From NCBI GenBank assembly GCA_037349315.1, contig JBAIAC010000026.1, positions 27,309,501 to 27,373,500 on the forward strand: a stretch of 64,000 nt of DNA. The letters are read 5' to 3'. The translations under genes and the position numbers were made by a program. Position 1 is the first letter of the stretch. Each line of letters opens with the position of its first letter. The notes under the pieces were generated by a model. That model was not told the DNA's origin. It searched no databases and was given only the letters and a program-made list of their open reading frames with translations. Below are positions 1 to 11,545 of this stretch, in pieces. The DNA comes from Chelydra serpentina. Its lineage: Eukaryota; Chordata; Testudines; Chelydridae.

Positions 1-776
1 TTCTCCTTATCAGGCCAGGGGTAAATGAACTGGATGTCTCTCTCATCCCAGATGAGTACCTTAGCCACTGGTCTTATGGTTATAAGGGAGACCTCCAGCA
101 CACACCCCTCCATCCCAGCCATTTTGTGTGGAGTTAGGCAGGTGTCTAAACTGACTGATTCTAGAGAGGATTCCTGACTAAGGCTCGCAAACAGATAGCT
201 ACCGCCCTACAGTCAGGACTTAGGCATTGAACTCCATGAGAAAGATTAAAATAAATTCCTTTTGCTGGCATCTCCCATTGGCTAGTCTAGGCAGCTCCTC
301 GCCTCACTCTCTGGCTTTTGTGGATTCCATTCTTAGGCAACTAACTCTCATTGTAAAGGGAGTCTAGGTGCCTACTTCAGGCTTTTTGGATTCCAGTGAT
401 TTTCAAGGCACCGAAGGTTAAGTGTTGCAATGCCCAAATCCTTTGTAGATCTGGGCCATAATGCGTGTAGGTAGGATCCACAGCCACCCTAATTATCTGG
501 CCTTAAAGGGCTGAGACTTTGTAGCAGTAGTTCTGCCCATGCTTTGCCTTTAAAGGTCTCTGTAACAGGTAGCACAATATCATTGGTAGCTGTGAGTTCT
601 ATTGATGTACAAGAGTCTGAAACTCTTCACAACTACCAAACTTATTTTTTACATTTGTGAGTGAAGACTCATTTTTGTGTCTGATTTCAATCTATGACAA
701 ATGTTTTGCATTTGCCAGATTTTTTCTTCGTGATGAAAATGGCAAAATTTCACATCCTGAAAATAGTATGACTCTT
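1..776. other. No gene recognised; possible old repeat fragment
   Basis: No coding region or RNA gene is recognisable. The part around 330-465 ends in a phrase resembling 'CTTTGAGGATCTGGGCC', the edge of a palindromic repeat seen more clearly at 3198-3287 and 46787-46852, so it may be a diverged relative. The rest looks unique. Confidence 0.4.
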
Positions 777-798
777 AAAAAAAAAAAAAAAAAAAAAA
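777..798 (+). repeat. Poly(A) run
   Basis: About 22 consecutive A. No retroposed gene body is recognised immediately upstream, so this is listed as a simple repeat and not as the tail of a processed copy. The lysine- and phenylalanine-rich open frames around it are artefacts of the homopolymer. Confidence 0.9.
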
Positions 799-3197
799 CA
801 CAACACATTTTCGTTTGTGCCAAAATTGGAAGGCAAGACTACAAAATGTTATTATTTTGAAAACCCGGAAAATATCTAGGCATGTGGTGTGTTTTGTTTG
901 TCTTTTCATTTTGTTTTTCTTTTGTGTGGTGGTTTTTGTTTTGTTTTTGTGTGTGTCAGTGGAGATACTTTTTACACAAGGCAATATATTACAGTAGGTC
1001 AATAATAGTACAAAACTGGAAAAGAACGTCTGAGAAATCTCAGCATGGATGGTGCTCCTGGGCAGTTCTAGCTTTGGTAGCAAGATCAGTTAAAGGACAG
1101 CTCTTTCTTATGTCGCCAAGCTTTCCCCAATCTATTCCGAATGGTAGTGCTCGATATGGATGGACAAATAATGAGAGAGATTATTCACATGCATTCAGGG
1201 ACTTCTAAATGGAATTTCACTTTCATCATGATTGTGCCCTTTGTTGTTCACCTTTTGCAAGCATTCATGTGAGAAAAAATTAGTTAATATGAATGTTTGC
1301 GGAAAGTATATTTTGAGCTGTAGCCAAGATCCATTTAATAACAGAGTGAATTTTGTTTTGAGCAAAACAAAAAATCATTTTAGGCAGAAGGGGATGTAGC
1401 TTATTAAGTTTAGGTCATGTAGTCAGAGAACAGAAACACCATGTGACTTAGGTGACCACACACAACTCAAATAGTGAACTGCAAATACTGACTATGCTCA
1501 GTGAACAGTTTGGGGTTAAGAGCCAGGACTAATTTGTTCTTACTAAAGATTCAAGCAATTTCAAAAGCTAACCATGTTTTTAAAAGAATTATTCATGTTC
1601 AGACATAACAAACCAAAGGAGCTACATTTGCTGGGCAGAGAATTATTTGCCCAACTCTAATGGTGAGTTTTCCAACATGTCTTTGAGCAACTTGAGGAAA
1701 AGGCATTTCAATGAGCATATAGTGTGTGACAAATGGCTACATTGGTTCCGTCCTGATGTGGGTAGACTATGAGAACCAGCTTCTCCCATCTTTCAGAATA
1801 ATCTAAAAACTTGTACTATTTTCTGCTGTCTTAATTACATGCCGAGAAAGGGGAGAGCAAAATTATACATAAATATGCCAACAAAAAAGAGACAAACATG
1901 CATTATCCGTCCCTTTGACTGTTTATATTGAATCAAGTCTGAATTAGTATTCTCGGCTTGTAGTTGTAGCTTTTGGCTCCTAGACTTTTAATTGTATTTA
2001 CTAGTAATCTCCATGCATGCTGACAGATATGCCACAATACCTTAATCGCCATTGGCTACAAGGCTAATAAAGGTTAGTAACAAAGCAAAATTCCGTAGGG
2101 GCTCATTTTTTAAACAGGCAATATCAAGCCCTATGAACTTTTAATGCCCACTCTGTCCTATTTAGATAGTCATGGCTCAGAGCTTGTATTAGAAGTAGCA
2201 AGGAATGCTTGTTCAGAAGTGTTTGAAAATATTGCATATAACATTGTAATATGGGCTTAGTCCAAACTAATCCTATCCTTTACTGACCTTTGCAGAAACA
2301 GTTCTCTTTCATTTAGCAGTTTCCTTTGCCTTTTTTCCGCTTTTCTTATTCCCCAGTCCTTCTATCTTTATTTTATATTATGTAGTCATCAGGAATTTGT
2401 TTGATGGGGCTGCTGCCATTTAGGTGTATAGTCTGATCAGCTTGTTGTTTTCACCCCAGAGCAAATCTTATTTCTCATTCTATTTCCATTGCAGCCTCAT
2501 TTTCATCTCAACACTGCATTCTTCAGGAGCTAGTCAATACTTTTTTCTTTGTAAAACAATGAATGTGTTTACTTTTTGCTATACCTCCCCAGCTCTATGG
2601 AGAGAGCTTTAGATTTTCTTTTTTCTACACATTACTCACACACTAAATTCATCCAGAAACTAAAAATAAATGAAATTGAAAGTCAAGAAGGAAATCTGTG
2701 TGTGATTTCAGTAAAAATCTTTTAACACTAATAGAAGACTAGACTAGAATACAATAGCAGTGTTGTAATTGATGACCCCAATGGACAATTGCTAATCACA
2801 ATCCCAGTCCACTTAAATAGTGAAATATTTTTTATCCTTTGTAAATTAGCTACACCATTACTTACATTATGTCTGATTCTCCCCTTACACTCATATATGG
2901 TTCCAGCCTTCATTTAGGTCAATAGGAAATGGGTCCATATACAGTTTTCTGAAGACAAAATTGGACCTTGAATATTTAAGTAGCCTTGATTTTGTGTCAA
3001 TTTATTCTAGTGTGACACAGATATCTCATTCCTATCCATGTAAAATACTGGTGGCCTGACCCTACACTTGTGTAAATTATCATAACTTTGTTGAAGTTAA
3101 TTGAGCTGTGACCATATTCATCTGGATTTGCTTTTATAGTGTTGATATTGATAACACAGAGTTCCTCTTATTACTCAACAAAAAAGGCGGATTTCAA
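799..3197. other. Non-coding sequence with no recognised element
   Basis: AT-rich sequence without a long open frame, a repeat I recognise or an RNA gene. The short frames here overlap on opposite strands and show no family signature. Confidence 0.5.
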
Positions 3198-3287
3198 GGC
3201 CCAAAACCTCAAAAGGTATTTCAGTGTCTAACACCCATTGAATTCAATGTGAGTTAGGCGCCTAAATACATCTGACGATCTGGACCC
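3198..3287. repeat. Small palindromic repeat, 'GATCTGGRCC' family
   Basis: The two halves are roughly inverted around a centre 'CCCATTGAATTCAATG'. The left edge reads GGCCCAAAACCTCAAAAGG and the right edge reads like its complement, with GTTAGGCGCCTAAATAC inside. A diverged relative is at 46787-46852. The form suggests a very old MITE-like element. I do not know its database name. Confidence 0.55.
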
Positions 3288-4282
3288 AACTCTATGCCCT
3301 GAACTCTTCCCATTGTCTTTCACAAGGCTATTTCCTTCTCCCCAGAGTATCATCCGGCCAATACACACCTTTAAGTTTCTTCCCTCTGAGACAAGTAACT
3401 TTAAACACTGAAATTAAACTATTTTCCTCAGGATACAAAGCTGCACCAATTCATAGATATTCCAGATGGCATCTCTCCACAGGCAGCCACGTTTCCGCTG
3501 AGTATTTTTCTGACTGTCTCACTGCTCCTTGTAACCAAATACTTCCAAGTGCTTGTACTTGGGTTTGCCCAGCTACACCCAGTTCCAGTAACTGTCTTCC
3601 TCTTTCTGTTCCTCTTATATCTTCCAAATTGATCTCCTGAAAGCTAATTAGCTGCTCCTGTATCAGGATTTGCACTGTTAATCCTTGCGTCCCGCACAGA
3701 GACCTGGTCAGAAAATCTGATCTTCAACCTCATCTTCCTATGGCATGCCCCAGAAATGTACTATCTTCCATCACAGTAGGTCAAATACTGATTATGCTAT
3801 AGATCTAATACCAACCTGTCTTCATAGTTAGAGATACTCAGACTTAAGTCAGAGGTAATAGGTAACTGAGAGGGCAGGCATTAAGAAATTAAAAGCAAAA
3901 GTAAAGTAAAAACTTATTAAAATATTTAGTTACTTGGAACCCACTGATTCTTAGCACCAGCACAACACCTCATAAGTTTCTAACTACATTGCTGCTATCT
4001 AATATGTTTATCTAACTACACAATAGAAAAAATGCCCTTTGACTTCTGTGACCAATTGCAATAAAGCAATGCATCTCAAATTTCACATATCAAATAGTGA
4101 CTAGCAAGCCTGAAAGTAAATAACATTGAAATATGTCATCTAGCTATTGCACTTAACAAATCTGAGATCTGGTTGAGGACATTGCTCTAAGAGAAAGAGG
4201 CTAAATTTGCTGAATAAAGTATAATTCATTAAACTTCAATATTAATTGTTTGTTTCATTTGTGGTTAAGAGATCATTTAGAG
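3288..4282. other. Non-coding sequence with no recognised element
   Basis: No gene, RNA or repeat recognised. Confidence 0.5.
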
Positions 4283-4717
4283 CAGGGGTGGCCAACCTGT
4301 GGCTCCAGAGCTGCATGCGGCTCTTCAGAAGTAAATATGTGATCCTTACATAGGTGCTGACTCCGGGGCTGGAGCTACAGGTGCCAACTTTCCACCGCTC
4401 AACCCCAGGCCCTGCCCCCCACTCCACCCCTTACCCCAAGACTTCCACCCTTTCCTGCCCCCTCCCCTTAGCCTGCTGCACCCTTGCTCCTCCCCCCTCC
4501 ATCGCAGAGCCTCCTGTACACTGCGAAACAGCTGATCGCGGCACGCAGGAGGCACGGGGAGGGAGGTGCTGATCAGCAGGGCTGCCAGCGGGCAGGAGAT
4601 GCTGGGGTGGTGGCAGTGAGGAGAGCTGATGGGGGCTGCTGATGTATTACTATGGCTCTTTGGCAATGTACATTGGTAAATTCTGGCTCCTTCTCAGGCT
4701 CAGGTTGGCCACCCCTG
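4283..4717. mobile_element. hAT-type non-autonomous DNA transposon, 435 bp
   Basis: The ends are perfect 17-bp terminal inverted repeats, CAGGGGTGGCCAACCTG at 4283-4299 and its exact complement at 4701-4717. CAGGGGTGG...CCACCCCTG ends are typical of the hAT (Charlie/Zaphod-like) superfamily. The flanking octamers ATTTAGAG and ATTTTAAA match at five of eight positions and may be a decayed 8-bp target duplication. The interior is GC-rich and encodes no transposase, so the open frames at 4346-4767 are transposon filler. Confidence 0.85.
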
Positions 4718-5498
4718 ATTTTAAAGTGAGCTCTTCCCTGTGTAGAGAGCCAACACAGGAGTTGCATTCCACTTACGTTGTATTTTGGGGGCTTAACTGG
4801 AATTTAAATGGTGCATGAGTTCTATACTGGTCCTTGGCACTGCAGTGTAACAAAAGAAAAAAAATAGGACATTTCCATACCTATGGACTGTATATTTGCG
4901 CAAGTTTGATGGTTCTTAATGATGATTCAAGAGATCCTTCTTGAAAAGGGACAGATACTAAATTGTATCCTTTTTTTTTCTTTCTAAGATGATTGTTTTT
5001 AAAATGCATGCTTTCTTCTAATAGCTTTTACATTTTGTCCATAAAAGAAAATCACATACCGTCAGTCATCCTTTCAGAGAAAGCCTTATGTTTTGTAAAA
5101 ATTTGCCCAATTTACCATACTATTTGTGCAGTGCTGCCAGTCTTTAAGATTTCATTATTCATCACAAAGTCAAATCTAATCCTTTCACTGTTTGGTTTCC
5201 TCACTATAACTGCAATTAATATGTCCTTGATCTCACTCTTGTATGTGCCTTCCTTTTTATCAACATTTGGCAGTGCTGTACCTTCTGTGTTGCTATAGTT
5301 CTGCAACCATTTACAATGAAATATCTTAAACATATCTAAGTGACAACCTCTATGGCTGTAAACATAGTATGTAGCTTTATTGCAGTGCTTTTCAATATTC
5401 TTATCTTTGATACAATTCTTCTTTACTCTAAGATTTCTATAGCTAGTCATTCAGCATCAGCATCCCCAGTTGGAAATCCAACTTGACCATTTGTTATT
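4718..5498. other. Non-coding sequence with no recognised element
   Basis: Overlapping frames of about 100 codons occur on both strands at 4993-5450 but have no recognisable family signature and no splice or promoter context. Nothing else seen. Confidence 0.5.
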
Positions 5499-5506
5499 AC
5501 ATAGTT
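5499..5506. repeat. Target site duplication, left copy (ACATAGTT)
   Basis: Perfect 8-bp duplication of ACATAGTT. The second copy is at 5842-5849 and flanks the hAT element between them. An 8-bp duplication is the hAT hallmark. Confidence 0.92.
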
Positions 5507-5841
5507 CAGGGATCAGCAACATTTGGAACGCGGCATGCCAGGGAAAGCCTCCTGGCAGGCTGGGCCGGTTTGTTTACTTGACCAATCTGCAGGTTCGGCT
5601 GATTGTGGCTCCCACTGGTTGCGGTTTTCTGTCCCAGGCCAATGGGGGCTGCGGGAAGTGGCCTGGGCTGAGGGATGTGCTGGCCGCCGCTTCCCGCAGC
5701 CCCTATTGGCCTAGGACGGCGAACTGCAGCCAGTGGGAGCTGCAATCGGCCGAACCTGCGGACACGGCAAGTAAACAAATCGGCCCAGCCTTCCAAGGGG
5801 CTTACCCTGGTGGGCTGCGTGCCAAAGGTTGCCAATCCCTG
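5507..5841. mobile_element. Palindromic hAT MITE, 335 bp, with intact 8-bp TSD
   Basis: It starts CAGGGATCAGCAAC and ends with the near-complement TTGCCAATCCCTG. Both halves are GC-rich and complementary over long stretches, for example CCAATGGGGGCTGCGGGAAG against the complement of the 3' half. It has no coding capacity of its own. The open frames at 5470-5907 on both strands come from its CpG-rich palindrome. Partial relatives are at 45771-45917 (right half) and 49328-49436 (left half). The perfect duplication shows that both ends are intact. Confidence 0.93.
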
Positions 5842-5849
5842 ACATAGTT
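5842..5849. repeat. Target site duplication, right copy (ACATAGTT)
   Basis: Identical to 5499-5506. Confidence 0.92.
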
Positions 5850-6367
5850 GTTGTATTATGTGGAGGTCATTATATACTATTGAGGAAAAGCATGTACCAT
5901 TTAGCAATCAATCATGTATGGCTTTAATGACAGAAACCATTTCACTTCCATTTAGTATGAAAAGATATTGAATTTGTTGCCTTGGTGGTCCTGTAAATAA
6001 CCGCTCAATGGTCCATTAAATGGTAAATACCAAAATGTCTGAAAGGATCTATTTTGATTCTTAAAACATATGTCTTTAATGTGCTATTATGATCATTTAG
6101 CCCTTACTATTTCTTTGTGAAATTACCTGTGAGGTTTGCACTGGAGATCCAAGGACACAATTGTATTTCATCAGTCCTAGTATTTAGAGTTTTCTTGTTA
6201 ACAAAGCTAATGATTCCCCATGGTTGTGTTATACCATTTTCACTATCTGGATGCATTGATTTTTGTGTTCAGGATCATAAAGATATAAAGTCTATGGCAT
6301 AAACCCTAGCAAAATGTAGAGTTGATATTCTGCTTCCGTCAGACCAGAGTTTGTTTCTGTCCCTGGT
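5850..6367. other. Non-coding sequence with no recognised element
   Basis: AT-rich. Nothing recognised. Confidence 0.5.
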
Positions 6368-6560
6368 CTTGTGGTTACGGTACTGGCATGGGATTCTGAA
6401 GGCCTGATTCTACTACGGATCTCCTGTGTGACCTTGTGCAAGTCACTTGATTTCTCTGTGCCTCTGTTCTCAGTAAAATGGAGATAATAATACCACCTCC
6501 CTCCTACCAAGTGTCTATTTACACAAGTTAGAGCAGGGACTGTCTTACGCTTAGTACATT
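6368..6560 (+). mobile_element. MIR-type SINE
   Basis: Contains the characteristic MIR core, reading TGTGTGACCTTGTGCAAGTC followed by a CTCTGTGCCTC-like segment and AAAATGGAGATAATAATA. A tRNA-like head precedes it, and a GCAGGGACTGTCT-like stretch near 6530 resembles the L2-derived 3' tail. MIRs are ancient pol III SINEs shared by amniotes, so this copy is fossil. No target duplication is visible. Confidence 0.85.
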
Positions 6561-8119
6561 AAAACGAAAAGTGTGATTCCCAGTTTGCATAGATATAGCC
6601 ATTCTAGCTCTCCTCTAAGCTAGCACATTGAAAAGAGTAGTGTACCTGTGGTAGCACAGGCAGTGGTCATGTGTGCTAGCAGCCTTGAGTCCATACCCAA
6701 AGAGGTCAGGCAGATTTGTACTAGGGTTTGCTAGCATGGTGCCATTACTGCTGCTGCCCATCTCACTGCAGTTATGCTACCATTTAGGAAAGCTAGCACG
6801 AGTATGTCTACTTGAGCTGGGAATTGCACCCCCCCCCCGCTCATAGTGTAGGCATAGTGTTACTCCAGCTCCTACTCTGTTTGCATACTGCCCATCAAAA
6901 TGGGGCACCAATGTTAGCTGAGGCCTCTCGGTGTTATCAACATATAAACAATATCAGCAGTAAGGAGACCACTATATGTTCTCCATCCTTTTCTTAGCCA
7001 CAAGGAAAGCTTGTGACAGATCTGTAGCCTGTAGGGTTACACAGATATTTGTAGGGTTTTTTTCTGTTTAGCTAAGCTAATATAGCAAAAAAAAAAAAAG
7101 CTGATATATGATCAACAACTATAAAAAAAATTAATTGGGGTCATTATTCATCCAGATCAAGAACATTGTTCGAGCCCTTGGCTGCTATCTAGTACACTGG
7201 GATGGCACTAGATGATTTGGTAATATCCTACTTGGATTCCCTATTATGAGAATTACGTCTATGTTTTGCTGCATAATATCACCATTATTTACATATGTCC
7301 ATTCTACTTCCAACTAAAACACATTTTGTATTTTGTGATAGCTAGCGCTTTTTGCTCTTAGGTCATTGGGAAATTAATGCTCTGTCTAAAAATCTCTATA
7401 GTGAGTTACTAAACATTTCATGTGTGTGAACAGGTCACACTTTCTTCCTCTCTGTTCTTTCCCTATATTGTCTGTAGGTCAGAAGGTGTAACGTACACTC
7501 TGCAGGCTTGATGCTGTGTGGTCAGACTGGATAAATCTAACTACATTCATTTTACCTGTAACTAGACTTCAGTTCACAGAAATGTTAAAATTTGGGGCAC
7601 AGAGTGTGAAAATACACTACTCCTACAGCCGTGTGGAGGGACATATCCCTCCCCATCCCCTAAGGTGTTGACTCTCTGGTTCAATTCTCTTGGCTCTCCA
7701 TATTTAGGCACACAGCACAGACTTCTGGCTATGGTCCCTCTACTTCAACTGCAGCTCCCATCAAGTCACCCTGCACCTTCTCTCTCTGCTGTTTCTTCCC
7801 ACCTTTCCTGCCTCCTCCCTTTGCTTCCAGGGTGCTCTCCCTTAAGAGAGAAAGAGGCTCAGGGCCATATATTAACACTCCAGATGACAAACACCCAAAT
7901 TTAAATGTGCAGGTTCTATGTGGCTTTTCACACTGTCTGAGGAGGACGCTAATTTGTGTAGAGTTGTTGACAAAATCCTGGAACCCTGTCCTGAAGAGGA
8001 TTTCCTGCCCTGCACTCCATTGATTAACACTGAGATACACCCACCTTGCAGGGTCCTAGAGCCCAGGGTCCAGGCCAAGCCCAAATGTCTACACGGCAAT
8101 TAAACAAGGTACTAACCAC
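6561..8119. other. Non-coding sequence with no recognised element
   Basis: Contains a short C9 run near 6830 and an A13 run near 7088. Short overlapping frames on both strands at 7665-8103 have no recognisable family. Confidence 0.45.
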
Positions 8120-10240
8120 CTCTCCAGTTCCTTCTCACTGCCGCATGGTCTGGGTCGGAACCTTCAGTATTTACAGCTTAGTCTTTGTGCTATAAAAATA
8201 TCTCATTTGTATAGAGTTTTAATAGCTTTTAGCTTTAGTGCTTAGATTAGTCTTCTGGGGGAACCATCTCCTTCCCCCGTACTCTGGGTACCAGACTATG
8301 CTGTGGACTTGGGTTTTAAACTCAGTGCTTCCTGCCTGCAATCCCTCTTGTTCAGTAGCAACCACCAGATCTGCCTGTACTGCCTGGGGGAAGCCCACAT
8401 TGCAACAAGGTGCAGTATCTGCCTATTGTTCCAAAACTGTACCTGAGAATGGCAGGAACTTCATCTCCGCAACTACCTCATGGAGAAGGCTGCAATGGGA
8501 CCCAAGATGGGGAACCCCCTCATCCCTATACATTGATTCAGCAAGAAGTGCGCCTCCTGCTGTGAAGTGCACCTCTGGTGCAGGAGAATCTACCTCCACA
8601 GACTCCACTGTGGGGTTTTGTTGGGAAGCCAGGAAGCACTCTCGTAAGCATGAGACTAAGTCTAAATCCACTTCAGAGAAGTCAGACTGGGCTGTAAGCA
8701 AGCCCATCAACTTGGCCCATGAAGACTTAGGAGATACTAAGTCCCAGAGGCATGACAAAAAGCACTGGACTCCATCAATACTGGATCGTGTTCTATAGGT
8801 GCCATCATTCTTCCCAAACCCCAAGATACACCAGCACCAACAAAGTCTGATCACCATCAACTTTGGTCACCACCCTCCTCACCGGCTCTGGCAGTTGGAA
8901 CAAGTCGAACCTCTGTCACACAGGGGAGACCTGAATCCGTTGCCACTCCACAGGACATGTTTGCTCTCCAGAACCCTCCCCCCGCCCCATCAGGTCCTTC
9001 TGTCTCCAGAGAGATAATAACGCCATGGAAGGAGTCAACTTCTGGAAGGAGTTTGTCACCTGTCCCATACTCAAAATGCAACTCCCCTCCTACTAGTACC
9101 TCCACTGGAACTGGAATTAGCCTCTCTTCATCAGGAGATTCTGAACCACCCAATGATTTTTCCCCATCCTCCAGCGCCCAAAAGACCTGCAGCAGTTTGG
9201 GACCAACCTCTGCCTCATCTAACCTGGATCCATTGATAACCTATGACATGGGGGCTTCCCGGGATCACCTATTGAGCCCTCCTACTGTCCATTTTGTGGG
9301 CCTTGGGACCAGAGTTGATCCAATCTGCAAGGGAGTCACCTCTTGCTTTCCCTCTATGGGGATGCTCAGATCTGCCCCTGGATCTGACAAAAGAGGAGGA
9401 TAAACATTATGCACCAGAGCCAGCAATTCCACTGGAACCAGCGAGACTGCTGTCTTCATCTATGGACAAAACAGTGATTCCTACATCTACACCCCCACCG
9501 ATTATTTCATATAGTTCCAGGACCTTCTTGCTGGAGAACTTCAGATACTTCTTGAAGAAATCCAGGACTCCCAGCACAAACTCTTAGATATCGTCCAGTC
9601 ATCCGGATCCAACAGAATAGCTCTCCCTGTTAATGAAGCCATACTGGAGCCAGGATGAAGCCAGGGGTTTGCCAGTTTGGCACACTCCTGCTACCTACAG
9701 TCCCTCCCCAAAAAGAGCGGAGAAGTGTTACTATGCCTTAACCAAACTAGCGGAATTTTTGTTTTCTCACCCCTCTCCCATCTCATTGGATAGTCCAGCC
9801 ATGTCTGAAAGGGCTAAACAACAACATCCCTAGTCTACTACAAATAAAGAAGGCAAACACTTGGATCAGTTTGAGGAGAAAGGTCTTCTCGTCATCCAGC
9901 CTCCAGTTCAGGATAGCCAGTTATCAGGCACTTATGTCTAAATATGATTTTCTGAACTATGCCAAATCTGCACAGTTTACTGTCAGACTTACGCAGGAGG
10001 ACAGAGCTTGTTTCCAAACTCTGATATATGAAGGCAAACTGATAGCCAAGACTGCTCTCCAATCTGTTGATTCTTCCTCTAGAACTATGGCTACTGCCAT
10101 CATCATGTGCAGGGAGTCATGGGTTGCATGCACCAGGGTTTCCAAGGTAGTCCAGAATACCATTGAGGACCTCCCCTTTAATGAATCTCACCTCTTCAAC
10201 CAGAAGACCGAGTCCCTCCATACCCTGAAGGAATGTGAGT
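8120..10240 (+). pseudogene. DIRS-like retrotransposon relic: 5' region and gag-like gene
   Basis: A decayed gag-like gene of a DIRS-type (tyrosine-recombinase) retrotransposon, spread over several frames and interrupted by stops. Near 8372-8413 the frame reads CLYCLGEAHIATRC, an exact C-X2-C-X4-H-X4-C zinc knuckle. A serine/proline-rich middle follows, and from 9871 a better preserved part reads RRKVFSSSSLQFRIASYQA and later KVVQNTIEDLPFNE. As I recognise it, the Q-F-R-I/V-A-x-Y, 'T-A-T-A-V/I-M-x-R' and 'V-x-x-T-x-E-D-L-P-F' phrases are typical of vertebrate DIRS gag. The 186-aa frame at 8238 is out of register with the knuckle frame. It is not a host gene. The 5' boundary is approximate. 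Confidence 0.75.
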
Positions 10241-10697
10241 ACTTCCTCACTCACCATGTCCTTATAATGTCAGACAACATTGACTTCTACATAAACAAGC
10301 AGGGATGAGTGAGATCCAGTTCCCTGTGTGCAGAAGCAGTCAGCCTCTGGAACTGGTGTATCAGCAATCTCATCACCCTGTAGGCAGCCTATCTTCTAGG
10401 GGAGCAAAATGTACTTTCAGACACCTTCAGCAGACATTTCACAGCTGACCACAGCTGACAACTCCATGACTTGGTATTCTGTGATATTTTCAATCTGTGG
10501 TGAACCCCAGCCAGAGATCTGTTCACTTCTCAAGCAAAGAGGAAATGCACCATATATTGCTCCAGAGGACCCCTAGATTGCCATTCTCCTTCCTTGGTCA
10601 AACCACTTCAAGTAAGCCTCCCCTCTGTTACCACTCCTGCCACAAGTTCTACGCAAAATCCAGCAGGACAGAGCACAGATCCTCCTGACAGAGCATG
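10241..10697 (+). pseudogene. DIRS-like pol relic: end of RNase H domain
   Basis: In the same frame as the gag fragment, the sequence jumps to HHVLIMSDN...YINKQG, then after a stop at 10306-10308 (a probable GGA-to-TGA change) continues VRSSSLCAEAVSLWNWCI. This is the C-terminal RNase H part of DIRS pol. Further on it reads LLGEQNVLSDTFSRHF and, near 10642-10690, VLRKIQQDRAQILLTEHG. The reverse transcriptase and most of RNase H are missing, so the element carries a large internal deletion. The gene is broken by several stops and is then cut by the SINE at 10698. Confidence 0.75.
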
Positions 10698-10883
10698 GGG
10701 TGGGAAGGGATAGCTCAGTGGTTTGAGCATTGGACTGCTAAACCCAGGGTTGTGAGTTCAATCCTTGAGGGGGCCATTTAGGGATCTGGGGCAAAAATTG
10801 GGGACTGGTCCTGCTTTGAGCAGGGGGTTGGACTAGATGACCTCCAAAGGTCCCTTCCAACCCTGATATTCTATGATTCTATG
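10698..10883 (+). mobile_element. Turtle tRNA-derived SINE (Cry I / tortoise pol III type)
   Basis: The head carries a tRNA-like A-box (ATAGCTCAGTGG, 10711-10722) and B-box (GAGTTCAATCC, near 10753-10763). The tail ends CCCTGATATTCTATGATTCTATG, the 3' end shared with CR1 LINEs, which presumably supply the retrotransposition machinery. It sits inside the DIRS-like relic, so it is younger than that element. No clear target duplication is visible. It could pass for a tRNA gene in a naive search, but it lacks a cloverleaf 3' half. Confidence 0.93.
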
Positions 10884-11545
10884 TCATTCTGACTACTAAT
10901 AATCCTCCCAATGTTTCCCGAGCTGCTGACCCAGTGGAACAGCAAAATCAAGCATCCTGATCTGCATCAACTCCACCTCAGGGCTTGGTATTTGGATGGG
11001 CGTTGTCCTTAGAATGTTCATGCGAGACTTCCTTTCTAACAATAATAAAGAACTCTACTAGAAGATGTTACCTAGATAAATTGAAGCACTTTTCTTCTTG
11101 GGTACATCAAAGGCATTCTCCCAGAAACTGCAAATATTCCTCTCAACTTGGACTATGTCCTCTCTTTGAAGACATCAGGTTTGTCCATTGACACCTTGTC
11201 AGTCCACTTGGTGGTAATCATGGCATACCATCCACCTTCTCAGAAGTGCACATCTCTCAGTCTTTGCACATCTACTGACCAATAGATTCTGGAAAGGCCT
11301 ATTCATTATCTTCCCTCCTGTTCAGAGTCTACTCCCCAGTGGGGCTTGAACACTGTTCTCACAAGGCCCCCTTTGAACCTTTTAGCTTCTTTCCATTAAG
11401 GCTGTTTTCCTAGCAGCCATCACCTCAGCTAGAAGGGTTGGTGAGCTTGGAGTGATGATGACTGATTGTCCTTATCCTATATTCCATAAGGATAAGGCTT
11501 CTTTACATCTATACTCCAAATTAACCCATTAAGTACTTTCAGAAT
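10884..11545 (+). pseudogene. DIRS-like relic: tyrosine recombinase gene fragment
   Basis: Resumes the DIRS pol/recombinase region after the SINE. Different frames read PMFPELLTQWNSKIKHPDL, then (near 11060-11240) STRRCYLDKLKHF, LSLKTSGLSIDTLSVHL and AYHPP, then FLAAITSARRVGEL near 11408-11450. These match the N-terminal and core-entry parts of a DIRS tyrosine recombinase. The catalytic C-terminal part is absent because the element stops near 11545. Multiple stops and frameshifts make it non-functional. Confidence 0.7.

Noticed and set aside
657..1083. Lysine/phenylalanine-rich frames
   Set aside because: They arise from a poly(A) tract and T-rich sequence.
4346..4767. Overlapping frames and a GC-rich block suggesting a CpG island
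   Set aside because: The block lies entirely within a hAT element with perfect terminal inverted repeats.
5470..5907. 125- and 133-codon overlapping frames on both strands
   Set aside because: They are two-strand readings of a CpG-rich palindromic hAT element.
8238..8798. 186-codon open frame, longest in the window
   Set aside because: Out of register with the zinc-knuckle frame of the DIRS-like gag relic that lies in the same place, and it has no recognisable domain of its own.
10711..10783. tRNA-like A and B boxes
   Set aside because: They are the promoter head of a SINE; there is no cloverleaf 3' half. Also present in reverse at 14765-14944 and 19625-19802.
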